From: an uncultured Bacteroidota bacterium
GTDB lineage: Bacteria; Bacteroidota; Bacteroidia; Chitinophagales; Chitinophagaceae
Length of the DNA: 7,473 nt
Direction: 5' to 3'
Assembly: GCA_903825095.1 (NCBI GenBank)
Contig: CAIJZF010000187.1
Coordinates: 1-7,473 of the forward strand
The stretch's first letter is position 1; every line of letters starts with the position of its first letter. Below, in pieces: positions 1 to 6,697 of the stretch. The notes beneath the pieces are model-generated. The model did no database searches. It had not been told where the DNA came from and saw nothing but the letters and a program-made list of their open reading frames with translations. A program made the translations under genes and the position numbers.

Positions 1-1047
1 GCCTTTTTACCCTTTATCGCTTTGTTTATTTTGAGTAGTTGTTCGAATAGCAATTATGCCAAATTGGAACCTGTTTACGCTCAGCAAAAATACCAAGAGG
101 TTCCTGACTATAGCAATTTGCAATACTGGGCTGCCCATCCAGACAAACACGACCCTTCCGATAGTGTGCCTGCTCCACTGAAAGCTAGTTATAGTCCTAA
201 TGATAAAGTAGATGTATTTTTTATACACCCCACCACTTATTTAGATAGCACCAGACCTTATGGATGGACTGCTTCTTTCGATGATTATAAGACGAATCTT
301 AAAACAGATTATTATGTTATACTTAATCAAGCAAGTATATTCAATGAAGCGGGCAGAATATTTGCACCAAGGTATCGTCAAGCACATATTAAATCTTACA
401 CACCCAATAATAAAATAGATACGGGTTATGCAATGGCTGCTTTTGAATTAGCCTACCAAGATGTAAAAAAATCTTTTGAATATTATATGGAGCATTACAA
501 TAATGGAAGACCCATTATAATTGCTTCTCATAGTCAAGGTTCTACTCATGGCATTAGATTACTAAAAGAATTTTTTGATGGCAAGCCCTTAAGTAAAAAA
601 TTAGTAGCCGCTTATTTAGTAGGTATGCCAGTGGACCCTGCCATTTATACAACACTGAAAGCCTGTGAAACACCTAATGCAACAGGCTGTATTTGTTCTT
701 GGAGAACCTTTCATGAAGGCTATGTGACTGAGTTTGTGGAGAAGGAAAAATTTACAGCCATAGTCACCAACCCACTTTCTTGGACAAATACTATTCCCAG
801 TGTAGACAGGTTTCAAAACACAGGTGCTGTATTGTATAATTTTAATAAGATAACCCCTAATGTAGTAGGCGCTAAGAACCATAAAGGTGTTTTATGGACA
901 GAAAAGCCGCATTTTTTGGGCAGCTTTTTATACAAGACTGAAAATTATCACATTGTCGATTATAATTTTTATTACATGAGTGTAAGAAAAAATGTAGCCG
1001 AAAGGGTAAATAGTTATTTAACTGCAGGCAACGAGTTCACGCATTAA
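1..1047 (+). CDS. DUF3089 alpha/beta-hydrolase-like lipoprotein (5' end cut by window)
   Basis: The frame is open from base 1, so the true start lies upstream; a TTG at 22 is only an internal Leu codon. The first visible residues are a hydrophobic stretch ending in a lipobox, Leu-Ser-Ser-Cys, with the Cys at nt 40-42, so the product is probably a lipid-anchored envelope protein. Nothing acidic follows the Cys (Ser-Asn-Ser-Asn), so I see no Bacteroidota-type surface-export signal and favour a periplasmic-facing location. The body matches DUF3089: an early FFIHPTTY strand, a nucleophile elbow SHSQG (nt 526-540, candidate Ser codon 532-534), a Cys-rich CETPNATGCICSW segment, and a C-terminal HIVDYNFYY whose His (nt 949-951) is the likely catalytic base. 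The visible 348 residues cover nearly the whole protein. The fold predicts an esterase- or lipase-like hydrolase; the substrate is unknown. It converges on recQ with a 4-nt overlap. Confidence 0.85.
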   Translation, partial: AFLPFIALFILSSCSNSNYAKLEPVYAQQKYQEVPDYSNLQYWAAHPDKHDPSDSVPAPLKASYSPNDKVDVFFIHPTTYLDSTRPYGWTASFDDYKTNLKTDYYVILNQASIFNEAGRIFAPRYRQAHIKSYTPNNKIDTGYAMAAFELAYQDVKKSFEYYMEHYNNGRPIIIASHSQGSTHGIRLLKEFFDGKPLSKKLVAAYLVGMPVDPAIYTTLKACETPNATGCICSWRTFHEGYVTEFVEKEKFTAIVTNPLSWTNTIPSVDRFQNTGAVLYNFNKITPNVVGAKNHKGVLWTEKPHFLGSFLYKTENYHIVDYNFYYMSVRKNVAERVNSYLTAGNEFTH

Positions 1048-3299
1048 TTTCCAACCACACTTAAAAACTTGATGCGCATTATTTTTAATTGCTCCCAAGA
1101 ATAATTATTTTCACTTAATTCTTCTTGCGCAATTTGAAGTGAAGAGGTTTCACAGTTTTTGAAATATTCTAAAATTTCTTCTTGATCATATTCATCTAGC
1201 CATTCATCAATGGCATAATCTAAATTTAATTTAGTACCACTAGCGGCAATGGTTTCCATTTCTTCTAATAAAGCTTCTAATTTCAAATCCTTATTTTTTG
1301 CAATGGTTTCTAATGGAATTTTTTTATCTACATTTTGAATAATGTAAATTTTATGATTGAACTTATTGGCCACCGACTTCATTACAAAATCATCGGGCTT
1401 CTCAATATTATTTTCAGTAACATATTTTTCAATCATAGCCACAAAGGGCTTGCCATATTTAATAGCCTTTCCCTTGCTTACCCCTTGGCATCTATCTAAT
1501 TCCTCAATACTCGTAGGATACAGTGTAGCCATGTCTTGTAAAGAAGTCTCTAAGAAAATAACAAAGGGAGGTAGACTTATTTTTTTAGCTTCTTTTTGAC
1601 GTAGATCCTTTAGCATTTCAAACAAGACTTCATCGGTAGCGCCTGCGGATTCTGGGCCATCTGCATCATCATCATCAGCACCAGCATCAGCGAAAACATT
1701 GTTTAAAACAAATGTAAAGCTGGTTGGTTTTTTTAAATACTTCTTACCCTTATCTGTTAATTTTAGTAAGCCATATTCTTCTATATCTTTTTCGATTAAG
1801 GTTTCAAGCATGGCCTGTCTCACTAAACTATTCCAAAATAAAGAATCCTGGTCTTTTCCTGTGCCAAATTCGGGTAATTTTTCATGTCTGTACAAGCCTA
1901 ACTGAGGCGTATAATCACCCATGATTACTTGTATTACATAATCCGCTACAAAACGCTCATTCAATGCTTCAATCACTTTTAATAATTGAACCAACTGTGT
2001 TTTAGCTTCAATTCTTTCTTTGGGATGTAAGCAATTATCGCATTTGCCACAATTCTTATCTTCCCAACTTTCTCCAAAATAATGTAGTAAACTTCTTCTA
2101 CGACAAGCGCCACTTTCTGCAAAGGCTACTGTTTCGTCAATTAACTGCGCACCCACTTCTCTTTCACTCAAAGGCTTATCTCTTAAAAAATGTTCTAGCT
2201 TAGAAACGTCTTTATGAGAATAATATAAAATACAATTCCCTTCTAGTCCATCTCTACCTGCACGACCCGTTTCTTGGTAATAATTTTCAATAGACTTAGG
2301 AATATTATAATGAATTACATAACGAATATCTGGCTTATCAATACCCATACCAAAGGCAATGGTAGCCACAATAACTTGTACATCTTCGTTTAAAAATTGG
2401 TCCTGCCTGTTGGCTCTTAATTTTTGATCTAGCCCTGCATGATAAGCAACTGCTTTAATTTTATTCGCAATTAATAAATCGGCTAGTTCTTCAGTGGTCT
2501 TTCTATTGAGCGTATATATAATACCGCTCTTGCCTTTATGTTGTGATATATATCTTACAATACTTTTAATAGTAACTTCTTTTTTTAGTTTAGGCTGCAC
2601 TTCATAATAAAGGTTGGCTCTGTTAAAAGAAGAAATTAAAACTTCAGGATCTCGGAGAGATAAATTTTTAACAATGTCGCTTTGCACTTTAGGCGTAGCG
2701 GTAGCGGTTAAGGCAATAATGGGCACAGTGGCATCAATCTCTTCCATCATTTCTTTGAGTCTTCTATACTCTGGTCTGAAATCATGTCCCCACTCTGAAA
2801 TACAATGCGCTTCATCTACTGCAAAAAAGGAAACATTTAAATCGCTAAAAAAATCTAGGTTTTCTTGCTTCGTTAAGGTTTCAGGCGCTACATATAATAA
2901 TTTGGTTTTACCACTTAGTAAGTCGTCTTTCACCACTTTAATTTGTCCTTTATTTAAAGAGGAGTTAAGGAAATGGGCCACTTCATCTTTTTCACTATAG
3001 CCACGCACAAGATCTACTTGGTTTTTCATCAAGGCTATCAAAGGCGATACCACTATGGCACAACCAGGTAGCATTAAGGCAGGTAATTGATAGCATAAAC
3101 TTTTACCGCCCCCTGTTGGCATAATCACAAAAGTATCCCGACCACTCAATAAGGAGACAATGGCCTTCTCTTGGGTACCCTTAAACTCCTTGAATCCAAA
3201 TTGTTCCTCTAATGCCTTTAGTAATACGGCACGGCTAACTGAATTATTCTTAGCCTTAGTAATAGGAGCTTTCTTTATTGCTTTTTTGGTGGTCGCCAT
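1044..3299 (-). CDS. recQ: ATP-dependent DNA helicase RecQ
   Basis: This is a 3'-5' superfamily 2 DNA helicase of recombination and replication-fork repair, acting on cytoplasmic DNA. All helicase motifs are visible: Walker A PTGGGKS (61-67), DEAH (162-165) followed by the aromatic-rich loop SEWGHDFRPEY (168-178), TATAT (198-202), motif V VATIAFGMGIDKPD (311-324) and motif VI QETGRAGRDG (342-351). The zinc site is Cys399, Cys417, Cys420 and Cys423. An RQC winged-helix region (about 430-530) is followed by an acidic Ala/Asp linker (536-556), an HRDC domain (about 557-635) and a C-terminal extension (about 640-751) resembling the helix-turn-helix domain of long Bacteroidota RecQ proteins. At 751 aa it is much longer than E. 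coli RecQ (about 610 aa). A basic N-terminal tail of about 20 residues precedes the conserved part, and ATG at 3297-3299 is the natural start. It is divergent from kdsD and convergent with the DUF3089 gene. Confidence 0.97.
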   Translation of the reverse strand: MATTKKAIKKAPITKAKNNSVSRAVLLKALEEQFGFKEFKGTQEKAIVSLLSGRDTFVIMPTGGGKSLCYQLPALMLPGCAIVVSPLIALMKNQVDLVRGYSEKDEVAHFLNSSLNKGQIKVVKDDLLSGKTKLLYVAPETLTKQENLDFFSDLNVSFFAVDEAHCISEWGHDFRPEYRRLKEMMEEIDATVPIIALTATATPKVQSDIVKNLSLRDPEVLISSFNRANLYYEVQPKLKKEVTIKSIVRYISQHKGKSGIIYTLNRKTTEELADLLIANKIKAVAYHAGLDQKLRANRQDQFLNEDVQVIVATIAFGMGIDKPDIRYVIHYNIPKSIENYYQETGRAGRDGLEGNCILYYSHKDVSKLEHFLRDKPLSEREVGAQLIDETVAFAESGACRRRSLLHYFGESWEDKNCGKCDNCLHPKERIEAKTQLVQLLKVIEALNERFVADYVIQVIMGDYTPQLGLYRHEKLPEFGTGKDQDSLFWNSLVRQAMLETLIEKDIEEYGLLKLTDKGKKYLKKPTSFTFVLNNVFADAGADDDDADGPESAGATDEVLFEMLKDLRQKEAKKISLPPFVIFLETSLQDMATLYPTSIEELDRCQGVSKGKAIKYGKPFVAMIEKYVTENNIEKPDDFVMKSVANKFNHKIYIIQNVDKKIPLETIAKNKDLKLEALLEEMETIAASGTKLNLDYAIDEWLDEYDQEEILEYFKNCETSSLQIAQEELSENNYSWEQLKIMRIKFLSVVGN

Positions 3300-3318
3300 C
3301 TGTAATTATCTTAAAATC

Positions 3319-3341
3319 AGCTATTTCGGTGTAAAATAGCT
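3319..3341. repeat. Perfect 8-bp inverted repeat upstream of recQ
   Basis: The arms AGCTATTT (3319-3326) and AAATAGCT (3334-3341) are exact reverse complements separated by 7 nt (CGGTGTA). The repeat ends 20 nt before the recQ start codon. It could be an operator for a dimeric regulator or a weak hairpin in the recQ leader. It is too AT-rich, and lacks the flanking U-tract, for an intrinsic terminator. Function is inferred only. Confidence 0.45.
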
Positions 3342-3343
3342 AT

Positions 3344-3376
3344 ATAAGTTAACGAATTTAATTCACTATTACTCAA
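3344..3376 (-). promoter_or_regulatory. Weak candidate promoter for recQ
   Basis: Read on the minus strand, TTG (complement of 3374-3376) is followed after 22 nt by TAACTTAT (complement of 3344-3351). This partly matches the Bacteroidota -33 TTG / -7 TAnnTTTG promoter: the -7 element differs from consensus at two positions and the spacer is slightly long. Transcription would start near 3337, placing the inverted repeat at 3319-3341 over the start site. This is a weak call from one reading by eye. Confidence 0.2.
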
Positions 3377-3450
3377 CTCCCTTCATTTTTTTGCTAAAAA
3401 ACTTTTTTTTAAGGATTTTTTAAAAATAGGGATGAATATGCCTGAAACGT

Positions 3451-3458
3451 TAACTTTG
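3451..3458 (+). promoter_or_regulatory. TAACTTTG, candidate Bacteroidota -7 element for kdsD-manC
   Basis: The octamer is an exact match to the Bacteroidota sigma-ABfr -7 consensus TAnnTTTG. A start about 6-7 nt downstream would give a leader of roughly 12 nt before the ATG at 3477. No good -33 TTTG lies 19-22 nt upstream, so only half of the promoter is recognisable. It lies inside the reading frame if the upstream ATG at 3432 is used, which argues for the 3477 start. Confidence 0.35.
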
Positions 3459-3476
3459 CTGATTCTTAAACCGCAT

Positions 3477-4439
3477 ATGGATAAACAAATAACCGCTATT
3501 GCTCAAAGAACGCTAGAAATTGAAGCGGCAGCCATTACTGGCTTACAAAAATTTATAGACACCCCTTTTATAGAAGCGGTTAAAGCTATTTATAATACAG
3601 AAGGAAGATTAATAGTAAGTGGCATAGGTAAAAGTGCCATCATTGCTCAAAAAATAGTAGCTACTTGTAACTCTACTGGAACCCCCGCTTTATTTCTACA
3701 TGCAGCCGATGCCATTCATGGCGACTCTGGTATGATTAATAAGCAAGACCTTGTTTTAATTATTAGCAAAAGTGGAGAGAGTCCTGAAATAAAAAATTTA
3801 GTTCAACTTATCAATAGCTTTGGTAATTCCATTATTGCCATGGTAGGTAATACAGAAAGTTATTTAGCAAGCCATGCAAAATGGGTAATCAACACCACTG
3901 TAGATAAAGAAGCCTGTGCACATAATTTAGCACCTACTTCTTCTACCACTGCACAAATGGCAATGGGAGATGCAATAGCTATGTGTTTAATGGAATTGAA
4001 AAAAATAAAGGCTAGTGATTTTGCAAAATTTCATCCTGGAGGAAATTTAGGAAAGAGATTGACACTTACTGCCGGTCAAATGGCGCAAGTAAATCCAAAG
4101 CCATCTGTAAAAGCAAGTACCTCTTTAAAAGAAGTGATACTCGTTATTTCAAAAAACAGATTAGGCGCCGCCGTGGTAATAGATGAAAATGAAAAAGTAT
4201 TAGGTATTATCACCGATGGAGATATTCGTAGAATGCTAGAAAATTATTCAACCATTCAAGACTTAACAGCTGCTACTATATTTCACGCAGGCCCTATTAC
4301 CATTGCGCCAGAGGCACTAGCAGTAGAAGCCTTAGCCTTGATGGAACAAAAAGATATTAGTCAATTAATTGTAGCACAAGGAAATACTTTTGTAGGAATG
4401 ATTCATATACATGACTTAATGAAAGAGGGGATTTTATAA
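3477..4439 (+). CDS. kdsD: Arabinose-5-phosphate isomerase, KpsF/GutQ/KdsD family
   Basis: It interconverts ribulose 5-phosphate and arabinose 5-phosphate, the first step of Kdo synthesis for lipopolysaccharide, in the cytoplasm. The 320-residue product has a SIS domain followed by two CBS domains, the normal architecture and length (E. coli KdsD is 328 aa). Numbered from this Met, the SIS domain holds GIGKS with Lys52, HGDSGMI, SKSGESPE with Glu104, DKEACAHNLAPTSSTTA with Glu145, and HPGGNLGKRL with His186. These line up in register with E. coli KdsD active-site residues Lys59, Glu111, Glu152 and His193. CBS repeats cover about 199-257 and 266-319. The frame extends upstream to ATG 3432 (335 aa) and ATG 3438, the latter 6 nt after an AGGG. 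I prefer 3477 because its N-terminus starts close to the conserved LEIEA helix, as in relatives, and because a TAACTTTG promoter element lies between the two starts. It is followed 13 nt later by manC, probably in one operon. Confidence 0.92.
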   Translation: MDKQITAIAQRTLEIEAAAITGLQKFIDTPFIEAVKAIYNTEGRLIVSGIGKSAIIAQKIVATCNSTGTPALFLHAADAIHGDSGMINKQDLVLIISKSGESPEIKNLVQLINSFGNSIIAMVGNTESYLASHAKWVINTTVDKEACAHNLAPTSSTTAQMAMGDAIAMCLMELKKIKASDFAKFHPGGNLGKRLTLTAGQMAQVNPKPSVKASTSLKEVILVISKNRLGAAVVIDENEKVLGIITDGDIRRMLENYSTIQDLTAATIFHAGPITIAPEALAVEALALMEQKDISQLIVAQGNTFVGMIHIHDLMKEGIL

Positions 4440-4452
4440 ATCAAAGACAAGT

Positions 4453-5538
4453 ATGCAAAACAAACATCATTATGTAGCCATTATGGCTGGAGGAATAGGA
4501 AGCAGATTTTGGCCAATGAGTAGAACGGCTTATCCTAAGCAATTTTTAGATGTGCTCAATACGGGAAAAACTTTAATTCAGTGGACCTACGAAAGATATA
4601 CGCAGTTTATACCAGCTGAAAATATTTACATTGTTACTTCTGAAGAGTATGTTTCCATTGTAGAAAAACAATTGCCCGATTTACCTAAAGAAAATATTTT
4701 AGCAGAACCTAGTAAAAAAAATACAGCGCCTTGTATTGCTTATATCTCTTTTAAATTAGCGCAGAAGGATCCTCAAGCTACATTTATAGTAGCCCCAAGT
4801 GATCATTTAATTTTAGAGCAAGAAAACTTTCAAAAAATTGTGGAGCAGTCGCTTGATTTTGTTACGCATATCAAGGCATTGGCTACATTAGGCATTAAGC
4901 CAACGAATCCCAATACAGGATATGGCTATATTCAATACGAAGGCTTAGAAGTAAGCAAGGGGGTGTATAAAGTAAAAACATTTACTGAAAAACCCACAGA
5001 GGAAATTGCAGAGTCCTTTATAGCCAGCGGCGATTTTTTATGGAACGCTGGTATTTTTGCTTGGAAAGCAAGCACCATTATTGCTGCATTTGAAAAGTAT
5101 CAACCAGAAATGTTTGAATTATTTGATGGTGAAAAAGAACATTTTAATACTGCAGCTGAAAAACAATCTATTCAAAAAATTTATCCGCAGTGCGTAAATA
5201 TATCTATTGATATTGCCATTATGGAAAAGGCAGATAATGTATATGTAATACCTGCTAGCTTTGGATGGAGCGACCTAGGTACATGGAATAGTGCGTATGA
5301 GAATATGGAGAAAGATTATTTTGCCAACGCAGTGGCTTCTGATAACGTCATTGTAATTGATGCTACTAAATGTATGATTAATGCCCCCAAGGATAAACTA
5401 GTGGTAGTGCAAGGTTTGGACGATTTTATTGTAGTGGATACCAAGGATGTACTTCTTATTTGCAGTAAAGAAAAAGAGCAGTCTATTAAAGAATATGTAG
5501 CTGAAGTGAAAAGACATAAGGGCGACAAGTACATCTAA
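4453..5538 (+). CDS. manC: Mannose-1-phosphate guanylyltransferase (GDP-mannose pyrophosphorylase)
   Basis: It makes GDP-mannose and pyrophosphate from mannose 1-phosphate and GTP in the cytoplasm, feeding O-antigen, exopolysaccharide, GDP-fucose or glycan synthesis. The nucleotidyltransferase signature GGIGSRFWPMSR (13-24) with PKQF (28-31) is intact. PSDHLI (115-120) carries the likely metal-binding Asp117. NTGYGYI (154-160), FTEKP (177-181), WNAGIF (197-202), SIDIAIMEK (251-259) and GWSDLGTW (271-278) are the sugar-binding and core motifs of the family. At 361 aa it is the short, single-function form: residues after about 290 fit the C-terminal beta-helix cap, and there is no phosphomannose isomerase cupin domain as in ManC/AlgA proteins of about 470 aa. 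ATG 4453 follows the kdsD stop by 13 nt and lies just before the conserved first strand. A glucose-1-phosphate specificity is unlikely given the signature. Confidence 0.95.
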   Translation: MQNKHHYVAIMAGGIGSRFWPMSRTAYPKQFLDVLNTGKTLIQWTYERYTQFIPAENIYIVTSEEYVSIVEKQLPDLPKENILAEPSKKNTAPCIAYISFKLAQKDPQATFIVAPSDHLILEQENFQKIVEQSLDFVTHIKALATLGIKPTNPNTGYGYIQYEGLEVSKGVYKVKTFTEKPTEEIAESFIASGDFLWNAGIFAWKASTIIAAFEKYQPEMFELFDGEKEHFNTAAEKQSIQKIYPQCVNISIDIAIMEKADNVYVIPASFGWSDLGTWNSAYENMEKDYFANAVASDNVIVIDATKCMINAPKDKLVVVQGLDDFIVVDTKDVLLICSKEKEQSIKEYVAEVKRHKGDKYI

Positions 5539-5567
5539 AGAACAATACATCTAGCTAGAAATACATC
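5530..5567. repeat. Three TACATC units at exact 16-nt spacing
   Basis: TACATC begins at 5530, 5546 and 5562. The first two share eight bases, TACATCTA, and match at about 11 of 16 positions over the whole unit; the third shares only TACATC followed by A at the eighth position. The first copy covers the last codons and stop of manC, and the other two lie in the 94-nt gap before the FabH-like gene. An 8-bp palindrome CTAGCTAG lies at 5551-5558. This could be a phased protein-binding site, or chance in AT-rich DNA. Confidence 0.3.
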
Positions 5568-5586
5568 AAAATTCGGCAGAAATTCT

Positions 5587-5594
5587 TATCTTAG
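5587..5594 (+). promoter_or_regulatory. Weak candidate -7 element for the FabH-like gene
   Basis: TATCTTAG differs from the Bacteroidota TAnnTTTG consensus at one position, and an overlapping TAGTTTAG (5592-5599) also differs at one. No -33 TTTG is visible at the right distance. A short direct repeat TTAGTTT occurs at 5591-5597 and 5606-5612. The gene may instead be read through from manC. Confidence 0.15.
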
Positions 5595-5632
5595 TTTAGA
5601 ACGCATTAGTTTCATAAACCTAAATTCTCCCA

Positions 5633-6697
5633 ATGGCAACCATCATCACTGGAACGGGCAGCTATATACCTGGTCTTGTTGTACCTAATACCTCCTTTAG
5701 CGACCATAGTTTTTATGGAGAAGATGGCGTATTGATTAATACCCCCAATGCTGAAATTTTTGAAAAATTCAAGGACATCACTGGTATATACGAAAGAAGA
5801 TATGCAGAAGAAAATGTAAATACTTCTGACCTAGCCACCAAGGCCGCGGCATTAGCCATAGAAGATGCAGGTATTGATCCTGAAACCATTGATCAGATAA
5901 TTGTTGCCCATAATTTTGGTAACGTCATTGCAGGCACGATACAATCTGATACTATTCCAGCCATTGCCTCTAGGGTAAAAAACTTACTAGGTATTCGTAA
6001 TCCTAATTGTGTAGCCTATGATTTATTATTTGGCTGTCCAGGTTGGATTCAAGGTGTGATACATGCCGATTCTTTTATAAAATCGGGTTTAGCCAAAAGA
6101 TGTTTAGTCATTGGTGCTGAAACTTTAAGCAGAGTAGTTGACCCACACGATAGAGATAGTATGATTTTTAGTGATGGCGCCGGCGCTTGTATAGTTGAAA
6201 ATTCAACAGATGCTAAAAGTGGTATACTCGCTAGCAGTGTGCAAAGTCATTGTATGGATGAAGCTTACTATTTATACTTAGGCAAGTCTTACCATCCAGA
6301 GGGAGATGAGGCTACAAGATATATTAAGATGAAAGGTCGTAAGGTATATGAGTATGCCATTAAGAATGTGCCTATTGCCATGAAAGAATGTATTGAAAAG
6401 GCAGGGGTTGATATTCATGATGTGAAAAAATTCTTCTTGCACCAGGCCAACGAAAAAATGGATGAAGGTTTTATTAAGGCCTTGTTTAAATTATACGGTA
6501 TTAAAGATATTCCTGAAAATGTAATGCCCATGAGTATTCATGAACTAGGTAATAGCTCAGTTGCCACTATTCCAACTTTATATGATATGGTAAAGCATGG
6601 TAAATACAAGGAGCACCAGCTACATAAAGGAGATGTAGTTATATTCGCCTCTGTGGGTGCAGGTATGAATATTAATGCTATTTGCTATAGAGTTTAA
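5633..6697 (+). CDS. Beta-ketoacyl-ACP synthase III, FabH-like (KAS III family)
   Basis: This is a thiolase-fold decarboxylating condensing enzyme, expected to join an acyl-CoA (or acyl-ACP) starter to malonyl-ACP in the cytoplasm. The catalytic triad is Cys135 in LLFGCPGW, His270 in FFLHQAN and Asn307 in ELGNSSVAT, matching E. coli FabH Cys112, His244 and Asn274. A glycine-rich SVGAGMN motif (340-346) closes the active site near the C-terminus. The 354-residue length exceeds E. coli FabH (317 aa): extra residues occur near 20-45, before the catalytic Cys (about 96-125) and between His and Asn. By register, E. coli Trp32 and Arg36, which contact CoA, are replaced by Lys45 and Ile49, and the ACP-docking Arg249 by Lys275. 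This suggests a paralogue with a different acyl donor or carrier rather than the housekeeping starter enzyme. ATG 5633 is the natural start just before the first strand. The gene lies 94 nt after manC and abuts purF stop to stop. Confidence 0.9.
   Translation: MATIITGTGSYIPGLVVPNTSFSDHSFYGEDGVLINTPNAEIFEKFKDITGIYERRYAEENVNTSDLATKAAALAIEDAGIDPETIDQIIVAHNFGNVIAGTIQSDTIPAIASRVKNLLGIRNPNCVAYDLLFGCPGWIQGVIHADSFIKSGLAKRCLVIGAETLSRVVDPHDRDSMIFSDGAGACIVENSTDAKSGILASSVQSHCMDEAYYLYLGKSYHPEGDEATRYIKMKGRKVYEYAIKNVPIAMKECIEKAGVDIHDVKKFFLHQANEKMDEGFIKALFKLYGIKDIPENVMPMSIHELGNSSVATIPTLYDMVKHGKYKEHQLHKGDVVIFASVGAGMNINAICYRV

Larger units (their letters stand above)
3300..3476. other. Divergent intergenic control region between recQ and kdsD
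   Basis: About 130-177 nt, depending on which kdsD start is used, separate the two divergent genes, so both promoters should lie here. The recQ-proximal half holds a perfect 8-bp inverted repeat. The middle is strongly AT-rich with long T runs at 3384-3392, 3403-3410 and 3416-3421, which could act as UP-like or bent DNA. A TAACTTTG element lies at 3451-3458. I see no small gene and no convincing terminator hairpin here. Confidence 0.6.

Noticed and set aside
22..24. TTG as the start codon of the DUF3089 gene
   Set aside because: The frame is open to base 1 and the codons before it continue a hydrophobic signal peptide leading to the lipobox, so the real start is outside the window.
1072..1079. 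Palindrome ATGCGCAT near the convergent stops, as a terminator
   Set aside because: It has no loop and no T-run placed after it, and it lies within recQ codons.
2614..3000. A 128-codon open frame on the + strand inside recQ
   Set aside because: It lies wholly antisense to the conserved helicase core, resembles no family I know, and is explained by the codon bias of recQ on the other strand. The other short frames inside recQ, manC and the DUF3089 gene are rejected for the same reason.
3397..3422. A-run followed by T-runs as a terminator hairpin
   Set aside because: Pairing would be A-T only with almost no loop, and no gene ends just upstream on either strand, so promoter-region AT richness is the simpler reading.
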